DNA of 64,000 bases. It comes from Tetrahymena elliotti 4EA (taxonomy: Eukaryota > Ciliophora > Oligohymenophorea > Hymenostomatida > Tetrahymenidae). The notes under the pieces are model-generated. The model was given only the letters and a program-made list of their open reading frames with translations, made no database searches and was not told the origin of the DNA. Of this stretch, positions 1 to 12,500 are shown piece by piece. Both the position numbers and the translations under genes were made by a program. The DNA lies in the NCBI GenBank assembly GCA_000231825.2, contig JH720312.1, forward strand, positions 898,236-962,235, written 5' to 3'. Position 1 is the first letter of the stretch. Every line of letters begins with the position of its first letter.

Positions 1-2
1 AA

Positions 3-488
3 ATCATTTCAGAGGCTTTGGTTCTCTTTGCAAGCAAATTAGCTAATTACCCTATCACCATTAAGGCTTTAACAGAAATTGTTTCTGATAAAGAAAGATG
101 CATTAACAAAGTCTATAGTCACTTAGTTGGCATTCTTCCTCAATACAAGTCTATATAAATCATAGAACCAGAAATCCTCATCAAAGAAATTGTTTAAATT
201 ATGAATGCTCCTCAAGAAATTTTATATGCCAGCTAGTATTTATATTAAAATATCAATGTTCATGGACTCTTGAAAGGTGAACACTCTAGTGTAGTTTCCT
301 CTTCTGTTGTTCTTGTTTCTTGCTTATTAAATGGTTTTAACATCCCATTAAATGAGTATGCCAATGCACTTAACATTTAACAAAATTAATTATAAAATTA
401 TTCCAACTTGATCATTTCTAACTCAAAGATTTTAATTAACAATCCTGCTCTTTTCAAGCAATCTAGCCAATCATTATAACAAATTTGA
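3..488 (+). CDS. TFIIB-family transcription factor, C-terminal part (5' truncated)
   Basis: The frame is open from the window edge to TGA at 486-488 (161 codons), reading TAA/TAG as Gln. The visible part looks like the two cyclin-fold repeats of TFIIB/BRF proteins. The first repeat ends with a segment like PITIKALTEIVSDKERCINK, which matches the helix that precedes the TFIIB linker. The second repeat spans roughly residues 60-145 and contains ILYASQYLYQNINVHG and SSSVVLVSCLLNG. This family bridges RNA polymerase II or III to promoter DNA with TBP. The zinc ribbon would lie upstream, outside the window, so TFIIB and the pol III factor BRF1 cannot be told apart. Odd point: the -1 frame continues as coding-like sequence after the stop (see findings), so the stop may not be the true end. 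Confidence 0.6.
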
Positions 489-3185
489 TTAACTAACAAC
501 AAACATCTTATATAGACACACTTAAGCAAATTCATGAATATATAACTTATAAGACTACAAATCAACAAGAAAATTTTGACTTCCTGCTTATTATCAAATT
601 ATATAAATAACAAAAATCAATCAATGTACATATTCACAAAATTAAGTAACAAATCGCTCACATTTCAATATTTTTCAAATACTTGCAATATCAAATTAAT
701 TACTTATTATTTTACCCAATCAAACAAAATTTATGATATTTATATTGTTTTATCTTTCTCTAACTTATTCTCTGCATTCTTTAAAAATACATCACTAATT
801 ATTTACATTTTCTACCTAACTCTTTCTGAATCTTTTTAAATTAAATCGCTCTTTTCTGAATTCGATAAAAGCTTCTAATCCCATTAAAACAATCTAAAAT
901 GATTGATTGATTAACAATCACATTGATAATTAGTGGGTATATGAAAATTTCTCAATATTCATAAATGTTTAAAGAAATTTTTAAATGAAGATTTAAAGTA
1001 AAAAATTTTAATCTAAATACCATCAAATTTCTTTGAGTCTCTCATTCATTTTACTGTAAATTTGGTTATAAATTAAGAGTTAAAATACGTTTTGGAGGAT
1101 ATCTTTAAATTTTACTTAACTTTACTCTATACTTAACAACTTAAATATTTTTGGGAATAAAAAATTTAATGATGTAGGCATAACTCCATTATTTGGCTAT
1201 ATATAGATGCATAGGCATAATAGAATGATCTTCCGATATGCTTTTATTAAAAAAATTGCCTCATTATCAGTATATAACCTAATCTAAAAAAAAAAATTAA
1301 AACTTATTTACAATTATTTAAATATAATTTAATACTCTAAAGGAGTTTAAACAGAGATTAATAAAAAGTATTAGAGTTGCTAGTAACTATTCCAACGCAT
1401 AAATAATTAATTCTTTGATTAAGTAAATTCTGGATAAATACCCACATGCATATTTGCATGAATTAATGAAGATAAAGCTACAAATTTTATTAAAACCGTT
1501 TCATTTATAAAATTAAGATATTTATAATAATTATTTAACAAATATTTGTCACAGTTACAATTTTATTGTTGAAGAATAAGTAACTTATTCACAAGATATT
1601 TTCTTTACAAAATTGAATAATATTACAGTGTTGTCTAAAATCAAGAATTAATTTTTTTAAATTTCCTTAAAATTTTTGAGGAAAATCAAAAATAAAAAAA
1701 TTCATGTATTCTAATCATCCCTTTAAAAAAATATAAAAAAATTTGATAATTTAAATGTTTTTTAAATTTCACACTTATTAATGATTTTTAATTACTCGTA
1801 TCATCAAAGTAATATTTTTATTATCTTGTAGATCAAATAAAAATTTATTCATTTTGTGGTTAAAGAGCTAAAAATACTATTTAAATGCTTTGAATTTTAC
1901 TATTCGTTCATAATTAATTTCCTCTTTAAAAAACTGTCATAATTAATTTCCTCTTTAAAAAACTGTATTCTCTATTAATTTTTAAATCTTATCCTTTTTT
2001 ATTTGTGGAATTATGATCTTTTGAATTTATTTTAGTTACAGTATTAACTTTTTATAATTTTTTAGTCTTCATTTGCAAGCTTTCTTTCTTCATTGCATTG
2101 TTTTTTAAATCACAGATTTTAAAGGTAAAATCTTCACCATGAAAATCGTAGCAGTCTAATCAGGATATTTTAGATAAACGAAATACAATTTAAAAACCTT
2201 AATTATATTATTCCAAAAAAATTTTACTCACTGATAAATAATGATTTATACTGTAACAAATATGACCCATTGAAAAGATTTAAATTAATTAGATTTTAAG
2301 AAAATACTCTATGTAAATAAATACATTCATTAATATTTCAAAAAATTAAGAAATAAAAATTATATGCTCTGATGTGATATTTTTTGGTATTATTTTATCG
2401 AATTTGCTAGCTTGATTATTTAAGAGCAATTTCGAGAATTTATACATCTTTATTTATTAATAATTCAATTTCTAAAAAAATAAATTTACTATTTACTTTG
2501 ATTTATTTTAAATTTTTCTTCGAATTTCTTTAAATTTAATTCATCAAAGATTTAAAAAATTTAAATTCGAACTTCAAAACTAAAGTATCTTAAAAACATA
2601 TTACATTAGATTTTTATTTTTGAAAAATGAATTTACACTGAAAGAATTATCTTTTCTTAATAAAGCTAAAATTATTAATATCTTTAATTTTATTCTTTGA
2701 AAGAATATTCAACTTAATTTTAATCATCTTTTTTTCTATTCTCCCAATTTTAAATTAAAAAGTAAATGAATTCTAACTTTTCAAGGGAGAATTTTTTTCA
2801 AAATTTTTTATTCTTTTTATATATAGTATTTATTATTGTTAAAACAAAGATTTAGTTCTAAAATATTTCTAAAAATGCTTCCATCCCAATTTAATTTCTT
2901 AAAAATACAATAATAAAAATCATTATTTTATTTCAAGAAATTTATTGATTTGAAGTTTTAGAAGAATAACGAGTAAAAATAAAATATTTTTGAATATAAA
3001 ATAAATAAAGTATTTTGGTATGAATAAACTATTAAATAAATTGATTAATTAACAATAAAAATCTTTAAAATAATAATTATTATCATACTAATTTAAAAAA
3101 ATATCTTTTGAAGATGGAATTATGAAGTATAATTAATAAAAGAGTATTTAAATATTTAATAAAAAGTAAATTGTTGGTTTGATTA
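489..3185. other. Intergenic, with a coding-like tail and a 29-bp tandem repeat
   Basis: This AT-rich spacer separates the TFIIB-like gene from the 3' end of the first giant membrane gene. From about 479 to TGA at 734-736 a frame shifted by -1 from the TFIIB-like frame is open and looks coding (for example LKQIHEYITYKTTNQQENF). The original frame is also open to about 902. A perfect 29-bp direct repeat lies at 1908-1965. At 2139 an ATG opens a 31-codon frame beginning MKIVAVQSGY, too short to call a gene. The rest appears noncoding. Confidence 0.5.
1908..1965. repeat. Perfect 29-bp tandem duplication
   Basis: Two identical 29-bp copies, 1908-1936 and 1937-1965, begin tcataattaatttcc and end aaaaactg with no spacer. 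There are no flanking inverted repeats or target-site-like features, so replication slippage is the simplest explanation. Confidence 0.9.
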
Positions 3186-6100
3186 TCAATTTTTATGCAT
3201 TGGATTTGTGTTTTTATTTTTAAGTTTTTTAATATTATTCTAATTGTAAAATTTGAATTATCGGATATCGTGGATATTAACATCCTCATTTTGATAATTG
3301 AAGTCTGTTTTTGTTAAAGAAATATCTTAATTTTCATTTTAATAAGTTGATTGCTAATTTACATTTTATAAATTCTAGTCATTCTAGGATATTGAATAAT
3401 CGATTTTATCTAAATTGCTATCTTAAGATTGTCTTATTTCATTTTATTTTATCTATTATTGCTTGCAAATATTTTAATTACTTTATGAGTTATTAATTAC
3501 TTAAGAAAAAATAGATTTCCTAGAGGGAGATAAGTTTTAGTCAAAAAGATGTTCAGTATTTGATAAAGAAGCTTCATCCTTAATATCTACAGGAAGGGTA
3601 AATTAGTTTTATATCTGAGATATTGGAGATTCTGAATTTAAGTTAAAATTAAAGATCTACTATTACTTACGAAACCCAGATTTTTCTGTATTTTTTTGGA
3701 AGATAGATTAATTTTTCAAAAAGTCAAATTTAAAGCTATTTGAATCAAACATGGTATTTTAGTTATTTGAATTAAAATGATCTGGTTATGTAATTTAAGG
3801 GATAAAGCTAAGGTCTATTTTTTGTTAAGAAATGTTCAAAGAAAATTGTTAAACAACGAAATCCTTTGAGTTAATTATTCTAAGCAAAATAGTTTCTGCA
3901 TCTTAAGACATAGGTGTACCTGTTAACTAAATTACACCATTATTATGTTCTAATTCTAACCAGTTAGGTAGACTCCTATTCTTTGAGGCACCATATTCAT
4001 TATAATCAATGTTTAGCAATTTTCTCAAATACAAAAACCTACTATCATTAACTAATTTGTAGGATTAAACAGCTTTGATTTGATAAGAATGGAGGTGAAT
4101 TGATATTCCAATACAAGGCTATAGAGAATCAGGTATGTAATTAACAAGACCAAGAGTGTCATAATAAAGGACTGTTCTAATTAAATCAAAATTAATTCCA
4201 AAATTTTTTGTTAATTCGATAGAAAAACTAATATTTGGATCTAATTTTTATAAAGCAATATTAACTGCCTACTCCTGGAGATTCAAAGATGGGAAAGGAA
4301 CTTGAATTCCATAAATATCCTTTTTGGAATTAGGAATAATGCTAACATAATATTTATACCAATCATTCTTGTTGTATCTAGAGTATTCCATAGAATACAA
4401 CTTCAAATATTTATAAACTCGATAAGACCTTTAGTCTTTTTTTAAATAGTATCTAGCTGCTAGAGATTCTAATCCTCTGTAAATTTTAGAATCCTGATTT
4501 TTAAAATCTAATTAAAATAATTCTGGTGAATATTTTTTTCCTCCAATTTTAAAAGTAATTTGAGATTTAATTATTTTATCTAATACATACTCCATATCCA
4601 GTTCTTATTGTATATTTTAATTAAATTAATTTATTGCTAAAGGTATTTAATTTTTAATAGAGGTACGATTGTGAGCCTTAATCAGTTAATCAGAAATAAC
4701 CTTTGAGTATTTTCTTAGCAAAAAAGAGTTGTGAGATTAATATTACCTTCTTTCAACTTTAACTTTTTAATCAAAATTATTTTAAGAGAGTTTCTGTAAA
4801 TCCTCTTGAATATTAATTTATGGTGAAAATATATTTGATTAATTAAATATGTCTTTTTTTAGCTTTTATTTATTTTCAGATGTTATCTTCTTTTGTTTTC
4901 TCTCTTCTTAGATAAAACCCTAAAAGAGGTTGATGCATTTATGCATATCGTTACCCATCAGAATAAATTTTTTAAAGTAGGGTTTTCCAACCATTGCCTT
5001 TTCTGATGAAAAAGTAATTTTTCTTTTATATATACAATTTAGGAATATATATCTAGAGTAATAAAGTTTTAATAGAGCCAATAAAGGACCTAGTATTTGA
5101 AGGAGCAAATTTAAAATATAAGTCAAAGGAATATCTTCTATATAAATACAAAATTCATCCCAAGCTGAAGAATATCCATCATTTGCAATAACTCGGATGC
5201 AAACTTTTTAGAATAGTTATGACGAGCCTGGAGTACCTTGAAAAGTAAAAAAACCTACATTTGTTCTAAACTATATCCACTAATCTGATAATATCTCTTA
5301 TTATTCATCACCATTTATTATATAGGCTTTTAACGATATTTGGGATTTCTCTTCATCAATGAAAGAATTCATTTCAAAATCAATAGAAAATAATTATTCT
5401 ATGCCTACAATTCCATGAGAATATTTTTTGTTAAATTAGTTTTACAATTTCTAACTTTCGTTTATTTTTATTGTTATTTTTTCTCTTATGATAGGGCATT
5501 CTGAAATTTTATAAACGAATGACTGAGAATAGTTAATATCATCTGATAGAGTTATGGTAACATATATCTAAGAGGGGTCAAGTAAGCTAAAAAGAATAAT
5601 TTTTTATTGGAGAGCATTGTTTATACTTTGAATATCACCTTTTAATATAAGCTAACTTTATTCAGCTGACATTGAAAGAATAATTCCCTAGAATTCTTTT
5701 AACACAAATCTACCTGTATTGGTATCTACTTAAAATTAAATCTCAACACTTTGTGAGAGACTTGAGATAGGGTTAGTCTTATTTAAATTTAAAATAAGAG
5801 AGGAGCTAACTTAAAACATAATTTAGTTTACAAAAATACTTCTTTGAAGCTTTTATCTAATTGCTTTTTAAAGAGCAGGAGGCAGTAATGTCCCATTTAT
5901 GCTTACTTTCATATCTAAAGCATGATCAAAGTTTTTAGGCAAATAATTATACTGAGTTATAATTTCCTATTACCTTAAATAGTTGAAGATTTCAACAGAA
6001 TCATTCTCAGAAGTAGAAGTACCATCATCAAGAATGAAAACAAAATCTTTATCATCTATTGGTATCACTGTTTTTAGTAGAATTATATTCAAATTTTTTC

Positions 6101-8474
6101 CATTAAATTATGTGCCAAGTGCCTATTTGTCAATTTTCATAAAAATATTTTAATTTACTTAATCGAAATTAATCCAGTATGGAATATCTAATACTAGGGA
6201 GTTTAAATAGTACTAAACACTTACTATTTGAGCACCTTCTATTGGATATATCATCAGAAAAGATATTTTAACTTATTAACCTACTTCGAATTAGTTATTG
6301 GATAACAGTGTATAATTTGTGTAGCCACTGCTATTTACAGTTACTAATTAAAACTCTGTATGTAATTATATTTAGCTTTATAGAGGCATTACCAGCGTTC
6401 CTAAGTTATTGTTGACAAAAATATATTTCTAATCTAGTGTCAAGCATAAAGACTATGCTGATTAACCATTTTACAGTAAAAACTAAGAAACTAAATGCAA
6501 ATCACTCTTATTTGTTGCATCTACAAGGGATACCAATCCCGATTCATTCTAAGCTACTAGGAGGTAATTATCTTATTAGATTGGAATAATTACATTTGAC
6601 CATCCAGTTAAAGAAATTCTACTTAAAATCACCAAAACAGGAAGTTTTGTAGCATCAAAAACTCCAACACCTTTAAATCCATCATAAAAGTATATATACC
6701 TGTCATCATACATAGATGGTATCAATCCTTCCCCTCCTAAAGTCTTAAGTGTATATTACCATTCTAAAATATTTTATTTTTTGTCTAAGTTAATGCTTAA
6801 AGAGAAGTAACCATATTCTCTTACAGCTCCAATGAGAAATTTGTTATCATTTGTAATTATAACTGATGAGCATTCACCAATCATATAACCAAATTTTTTC
6901 CAATAAGCAAGAAGATATAATTCAGGTAATTAAGATGAATCTAAAAGTAATGCTCCATCATCAAATGACATTGCCATAAGTTTTTGATTTTTTGATAAGA
7001 AAACAACTTCATTAAAATTGATCTATTCCATATCCAAACGAAAAGCTTGTTCTGGATTGCTTAAATTCGAAGTATCATAAACAATAACAGATGTTTTATT
7101 CTATTAAACAGGAACAATCATATATCTATTATCTTAAGTTATTGCAATTGAGTCAACAATTGTAGATTCGTAAGACTAAGAAAATACATGTTTATAGTTG
7201 TAGGGATCTGTAATATTAAGAATTATAATACCAGATAAATCAAATGCACCAAAAAAATATTAGCTTTACTCAAACTATCTAACATAGCACCTCCACTTAT
7301 AGTATGCTGAAGACGTTTACTAAAATAAGGATTACTAAACATTAAAAAAATTTGGATACTTATCATTTAAATTCAATGATACTTTCTAAAAAATAAGTAT
7401 GCTTTCAGCTACTGAATAATATATATAATCTTCTGAAGGAGATAAGGCTATAGAAAAAGCATTATAAGCTAAAGGTATAATTTGATATATCATTGGATTT
7501 TCTCTATCTTATATATCAAATATAAAAATACCTTATGATCTTAAGCCAACAGCCAAGTATCTACTATTCTATATCAATTATAAGCAGTATGTTGAAGGAT
7601 TTATTGTTTTAAAAGGCCAAAAATTTTTCTAATTTATTTTTAGAGGGTATTAAGATTAATTAACCTTAGATATGCTATCAAATTTGCATATAAAAATTCC
7701 AAACCAGTTATCTAAAGAATAAATATAATCCATTTAGTCTGTTATTGCAGCATCTACTATTTTCCATAAAGCAGGGCCTTATGCTGCTAGAATAAGATTC
7801 AGTTTATAGCTATTTTAATTATCATCATTTGTATTATTTGATATCTTTAAAACTTGAAGTCCTACATAATGGTTAGAAAGAATCAGCCAATTGTTATCTG
7901 AAGATATTTTAATAGATTCAACAGAAACAGAATTAGTATCAATAGTACACAACTGTGAGATTTTGTTTTTATCTCTGACATCATATGCAGCTAAATACCC
8001 TTCAACTCCTCCAACATATAATATAGACTCTTCATTATCTAATATCATATCTGTAATATTTGAAGGGAAATAAGCAGAGCTTAATATTTTCATAAAACTT
8101 CTACTTTCAAAAGAAGCAACACAAACAATGTTATTTAAACTGAAAAAAACATATTTTCCATCTGAAGTGGATTCTAAAGTATCTACATAAGAACCCAAAT
8201 GAATTCTTTTTAGTTCATTATTTGTTTTTGCATCAAGGACGAGAATTCCTTCCATACCTGCAGATACAAACACTAAATTTGCATTTTTTGTTGCCTTTAT
8301 TTTTGTGTAAGCTCCATCATCGTTCGCAATATCAAATTTGGATGAATAGATAGATGAATATATAAACTTCATATCTTACTTGAAAAGCTCTGATCTTCCA
8401 AAAGAAAGATTCAATCTTGATATTAAATACCAAGAAATTATTTTAAAAATTAAGTTTATATTCTTTAATTTCAT
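3186..8474 (-). CDS. Giant single-pass membrane protein, LVIVD-type propeller plus cadherin-like repeats (copy 1)
   Basis: This is a single-exon frame of 1762 aa. No in-frame TGA occurs between the ATG at 8474 and the stop at 3186-3188. The ATG was chosen because it supplies a hydrophobic signal-like N-terminus (MKLKNINLIFKIISWYLI) and aligns with the paralog. Residues about 40-650 are repeated beta-propeller blades of the LVIVD type (SAGMEGILVLDAKTN, YVGGVEGYLAAYDV). Residues about 700-1100 look like dystroglycan-type cadherin-like repeats (TFQGTPGSS followed by CIRVIANDGYSS). A single transmembrane helix sits near 1113-1140 (TYILNLLLQILGPLLALLKL), followed by a cytosolic tail of about 620 aa ending in a Gln/Asn/Ser-rich stretch. 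Large proteins of this type are expanded in ciliates and probably sit at the cell surface; their ligand is unknown. A homologous copy lies directly upstream in the same orientation. Confidence 0.8.
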
Positions 8475-9598
8475 TTAATGAGAAATAATTCTTTATTCTA
8501 AAAATCAGTTTTTTTCTCTTTTCCTTTAATTGATTAATTATTATTATTTTTCATTTTAAATGTAATAACATGTAAAAAAATGAATAAAATCAGTCAAATA
8601 ATTCTTAAAAATAGACTATTTGAATAAATAAAAACACAATTTTTATATTAAATACATCAATTAGATTAATTTAATAAATAATCTAACTTAACTAAATCAG
8701 CAAAAATTATCACTATTTAACAAACAAAGAGGAAAGCTTTGTTGAAAGATCAAATTTGGAATAAAAGAGTGATATTAGAATTATCTAAAAATTATTACAT
8801 TACCTCTTCTAAAACAATTTGGAAAGAAAATTCTAAATAAATAAAATTTACTTATTAAAAATTGAACATAGATTAATTTATTTTTTTGAATAAAAAGCAA
8901 GTTATTTTAAAAATATATGCAATTACTGAATACAATAGTCATGAAATCCCAAAAATTCTCAATTATTTTAATATTTATTCAAAAACCCTATTAAACTGTT
9001 TTTCACTACAACATATTTGTAAATGTTATAAATTAAAAATATTTTGAGAAATTTTTAAAATATGTTTTCAACATATTCAGATTTTGAAAATCTGTAATTT
9101 TAAAAGGATAATTTTATCTTTTATTCTTCTAAAAATAAGGAAAATTAAGAAAATGTTTGTTCTTCAATAAACTTCTTTTTTCATTTTTATTTTTTGAAAT
9201 ATTTTTGAATCCCTAAAAATAAAGATAATTTGAGATAAAATTGCTTGAAAAAAATTCCTTAATTTTTATTTAATATCATTTATAATTTTCTATTTTTAGG
9301 AAAAGTTTTGAAAGTTTTAATAGATAAATTTTTAGAGATAAATAATTGATATTAATGTTTTGATTTTTAATAATTCTAAATTAATAAATTAATTGCAGGA
9401 AATATGGTATGAATAATATACTTTTCCAATGTTTAATCCAAAATTACATTAATTGTTTGTTGTTGTTTAACACTTATTTTTTATTTTAATTCATACTTAA
9501 AAAATAATAAATTCTAAAATACCTAAAAATACAGCTTGTAGAAATCATTTTCATATTTTATTATTATTATTATAAATTTTTTAAAAAGTAAATAAAAA
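8475..9598. other. Spacer between the two giant paralogs
   Basis: This very AT-rich sequence lies between the start of copy 1 and the stop of copy 2. It should hold the terminator of copy 2 and the promoter of copy 1. I see no coding frame, repeat or recognisable regulatory motif. Confidence 0.5.
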
Positions 9599-12500
9599 TC
9601 ATTTAGGGTCTAGACTTAAATTGGTTTTATTGACAGAAGAATTTTTGAATAAATCTTTTCCTGAAAAATAATTTGACTTAAAAATATCATTTTTGTTAAA
9701 GTCTTCATTAGACAACATATCTTTGTCTTCAATAGAACATGATGAAACCAACTGGTTTTCCATTTTATGAAGTTGTATAACTTAAACCTATTTTGGCCTC
9801 TGTGGACTGATTTAAGTTGCTAAAGTGGAGAATTTATCTGTAGGAGTATAAAGCTCATTTTTAAGGAAAATTTTTTAATTTAACTTTTAAGAAGAAAATA
9901 CAATCATATCTTAAGAGTCTAAAGATTTTTGGTTACTATTTTTGTCATAGCAAAAAATACTTTTTTTAGCTTCTCTAGTGCCAGAAATAAGGATATTTTC
10001 TTGAGCTATTTCATCTATAGTTTATTTACAATTTTCTTCACTTATAACTTTATCTGTGAGGTATTAAATGTTTTGCTGAGACCTCAAAAAGCTAATCCTC
10101 TCTGATTTTGTTTTCTTTTTTGTTAAACTTCTACTTTAGTTTCTGGTTATTGTATCAATCTACTCAAGTTTACTTTAATTAGGAATATCTAATCTATTTG
10201 ATTATGTTTCTAAATCAAAAGTATTTTGACTTTAAACTTAAGACTCATCTTATTTTATAGAAAGGGTAAACTATTTTATTACAAAATTATTAGAGTCTGT
10301 GACTCTTATTTGTATATCTTCTATGTCTTAAGACATAGGCATTCCAATCAGATCTATTGTATTACTTTTATGTTCCATATCTAGCCAGCTTGGTAGACTT
10401 CTGTTTTTAGATGTACCATATTAATTATAATTTATTTTTAAAAGTTATTTCAATTTTAAGAATCGACCATCAACTATTTCTTTGTATGTCTATATCCCAT
10501 TAATTTAATATGAATGAAGATGAATAGATTCTCCTATACAAGGAGATAATATTTTAGGTATATAATCCACTAAGCCAAGCGTATCTGCATACAACACTGA
10601 TTAAATTAAATTTATATTTATTCCATATTACTTAGCTGAACTACAACTTAAGTTTTACTGAATTTATTACAAAATTAAATCAACTACTTTTGTCTTTAGA
10701 TTAAGAATAGGAAAGGGAATTTATTAACCAAAGCAGTCTTTTTTATCGGTATATTTAATATTTACATAATATTGATACCAATCATTTATATTCAATAAAC
10801 TGTTTTTGAGAGAATACTTTTTAAGAAACTGGTAAACAAAATGTGATAAATTATCTCTCTTTAAAAAGAAACGAGCAGAAAGAGCTTCTATTCCTTTGTA
10901 AATAAAAGAGTTTTTATTCTTAAAATCTAACTCAAAAGATTAGATTGAGTAAGACTTACCAGATATATTAAATTATTATTTAGACTCTTTTATTTATGTT
11001 ATGATGCTCTTCATTTTGATGTCTCCATCTATTGCATCTACAAAAGTATTATCTATCTTAGAAACTTGCATTTCAATTTTTCCTTCTTATATTTGAAAGA
11101 CACGAGATTGAGGTTTATTTCTATTCATTTCTTCATTTATTAAATTTTATATTTTTAAAAGTAATTTGTCTTGCTTTATTAAGCTTTTAGAGACCTATAG
11201 CTTAGATGTTTTACTCTAATTTTATTCTTTGAGTGCTTCTTTAAATCTACTAGATTTTGTAATTGAAAAATCTAAACTTTCTGAATAACAGTTTACACAC
11301 GAATGACTTTTGTTTATCATTGATTTAGATTTGATTTTATTGTATTATACCACAAATCCTTTAAATAAATTGATACATTTTATCATATTATCACCCATAA
11401 TTATGAATCTCTTACAATAAACCTAGCCACATAATATTGTTTCTTTTGAGAAACTCACTTTATTTTTGTAGAACATGTTGAGTATCTTAAATCTGTAGGT
11501 ATAAATTTTTATGATAGCTAATAGAGGACCTAAAATTTAAATAAGTAAATTCAACACAATGACAAAGGGAATACCATTAATTTTGATTAAAAATTCATCT
11601 GTTGCTTAAGTGTACCCATCATCAGCTACTATCCGAATTTTTATATATTCATAAAGTAGTGAAGAGCTTGGTGTCCCTTATATTGAGATCTATCCATTAT
11701 TTACCTTGAACTAAATCCACGTTGAGAATTAAATTTAAGTTTGTGTTTCCCCGCTAACAATGTAACCATTATAATTTATTGAATTTGTATCTTCATTTAT
11801 GAATGAGTCAGAAGAAAAATCTATTTAAAATAATTCTTGTATTTTGATTACACCATCTGAATATTTACTGTTAAATTATTTTTAGAGATTAATCTTTTTA
11901 TTCTTTATTGTTTAGATCTTTTTTTTTAAAGCTTTACACTTTGAAGCTCTTACAATTTAAGTAACTGGGTAGTTTAGGGAGTCACTTACAAAAATAGTTA
12001 CATCAATACTATCAAGATCTTGGTTTGAAAAGAATATAATTTTGCTAAATAAAAATTTATTTATGCTGATTAAAGGACCTTAAACATGAAGCTATTCTTA
12101 AGCTTATGAAAATGAAGCTATTACTCCTTCATAGTTATTTAATATAAATTTCCCCTTTCCTAATGCTACTTAGAAGATAATTTCTATATATTAACTTAGG
12201 GATTGTATAGGCTATATTGTATCTTCAATTAGATTTACCTCTAATGAAGAGGATGCAAAAAATTATATTTAATTAATGAATATACTATTTTATAGTTAAA
12301 GCCTTATTGCCTTCTAAAGATTTTATGACAATAGAACGCCATTCAAAATAATTGTAAAATCCAAAGTATAATCATAAGTTTATGAAACATAATTATCACT
12401 TGTAATTAACGATAACTATTTTAAAATAGTGAAAATAGTGAAAGAATCTTATTCTGTTGTAGATGATCCATCTTCTAATGAGAAAATAAAGGATGTAGGG

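Noticed and set aside
576..839. 87-codon plus-strand open frame after the TFIIB-like gene
   Set aside because: Low-complexity, Ile/Asn/Phe-rich, and in competition with a more coding-like frame over the same bases. Frames of this length are expected by chance when only TGA stops translation.
3083..3496. Two short open frames, one on each strand, near 3083-3289 and 3311-3496
   Set aside because: They largely overlap the Gln/Asn-rich C-terminal tail of the minus-strand giant gene, whose frame is continuous to TGA at 3186; they are shadows.
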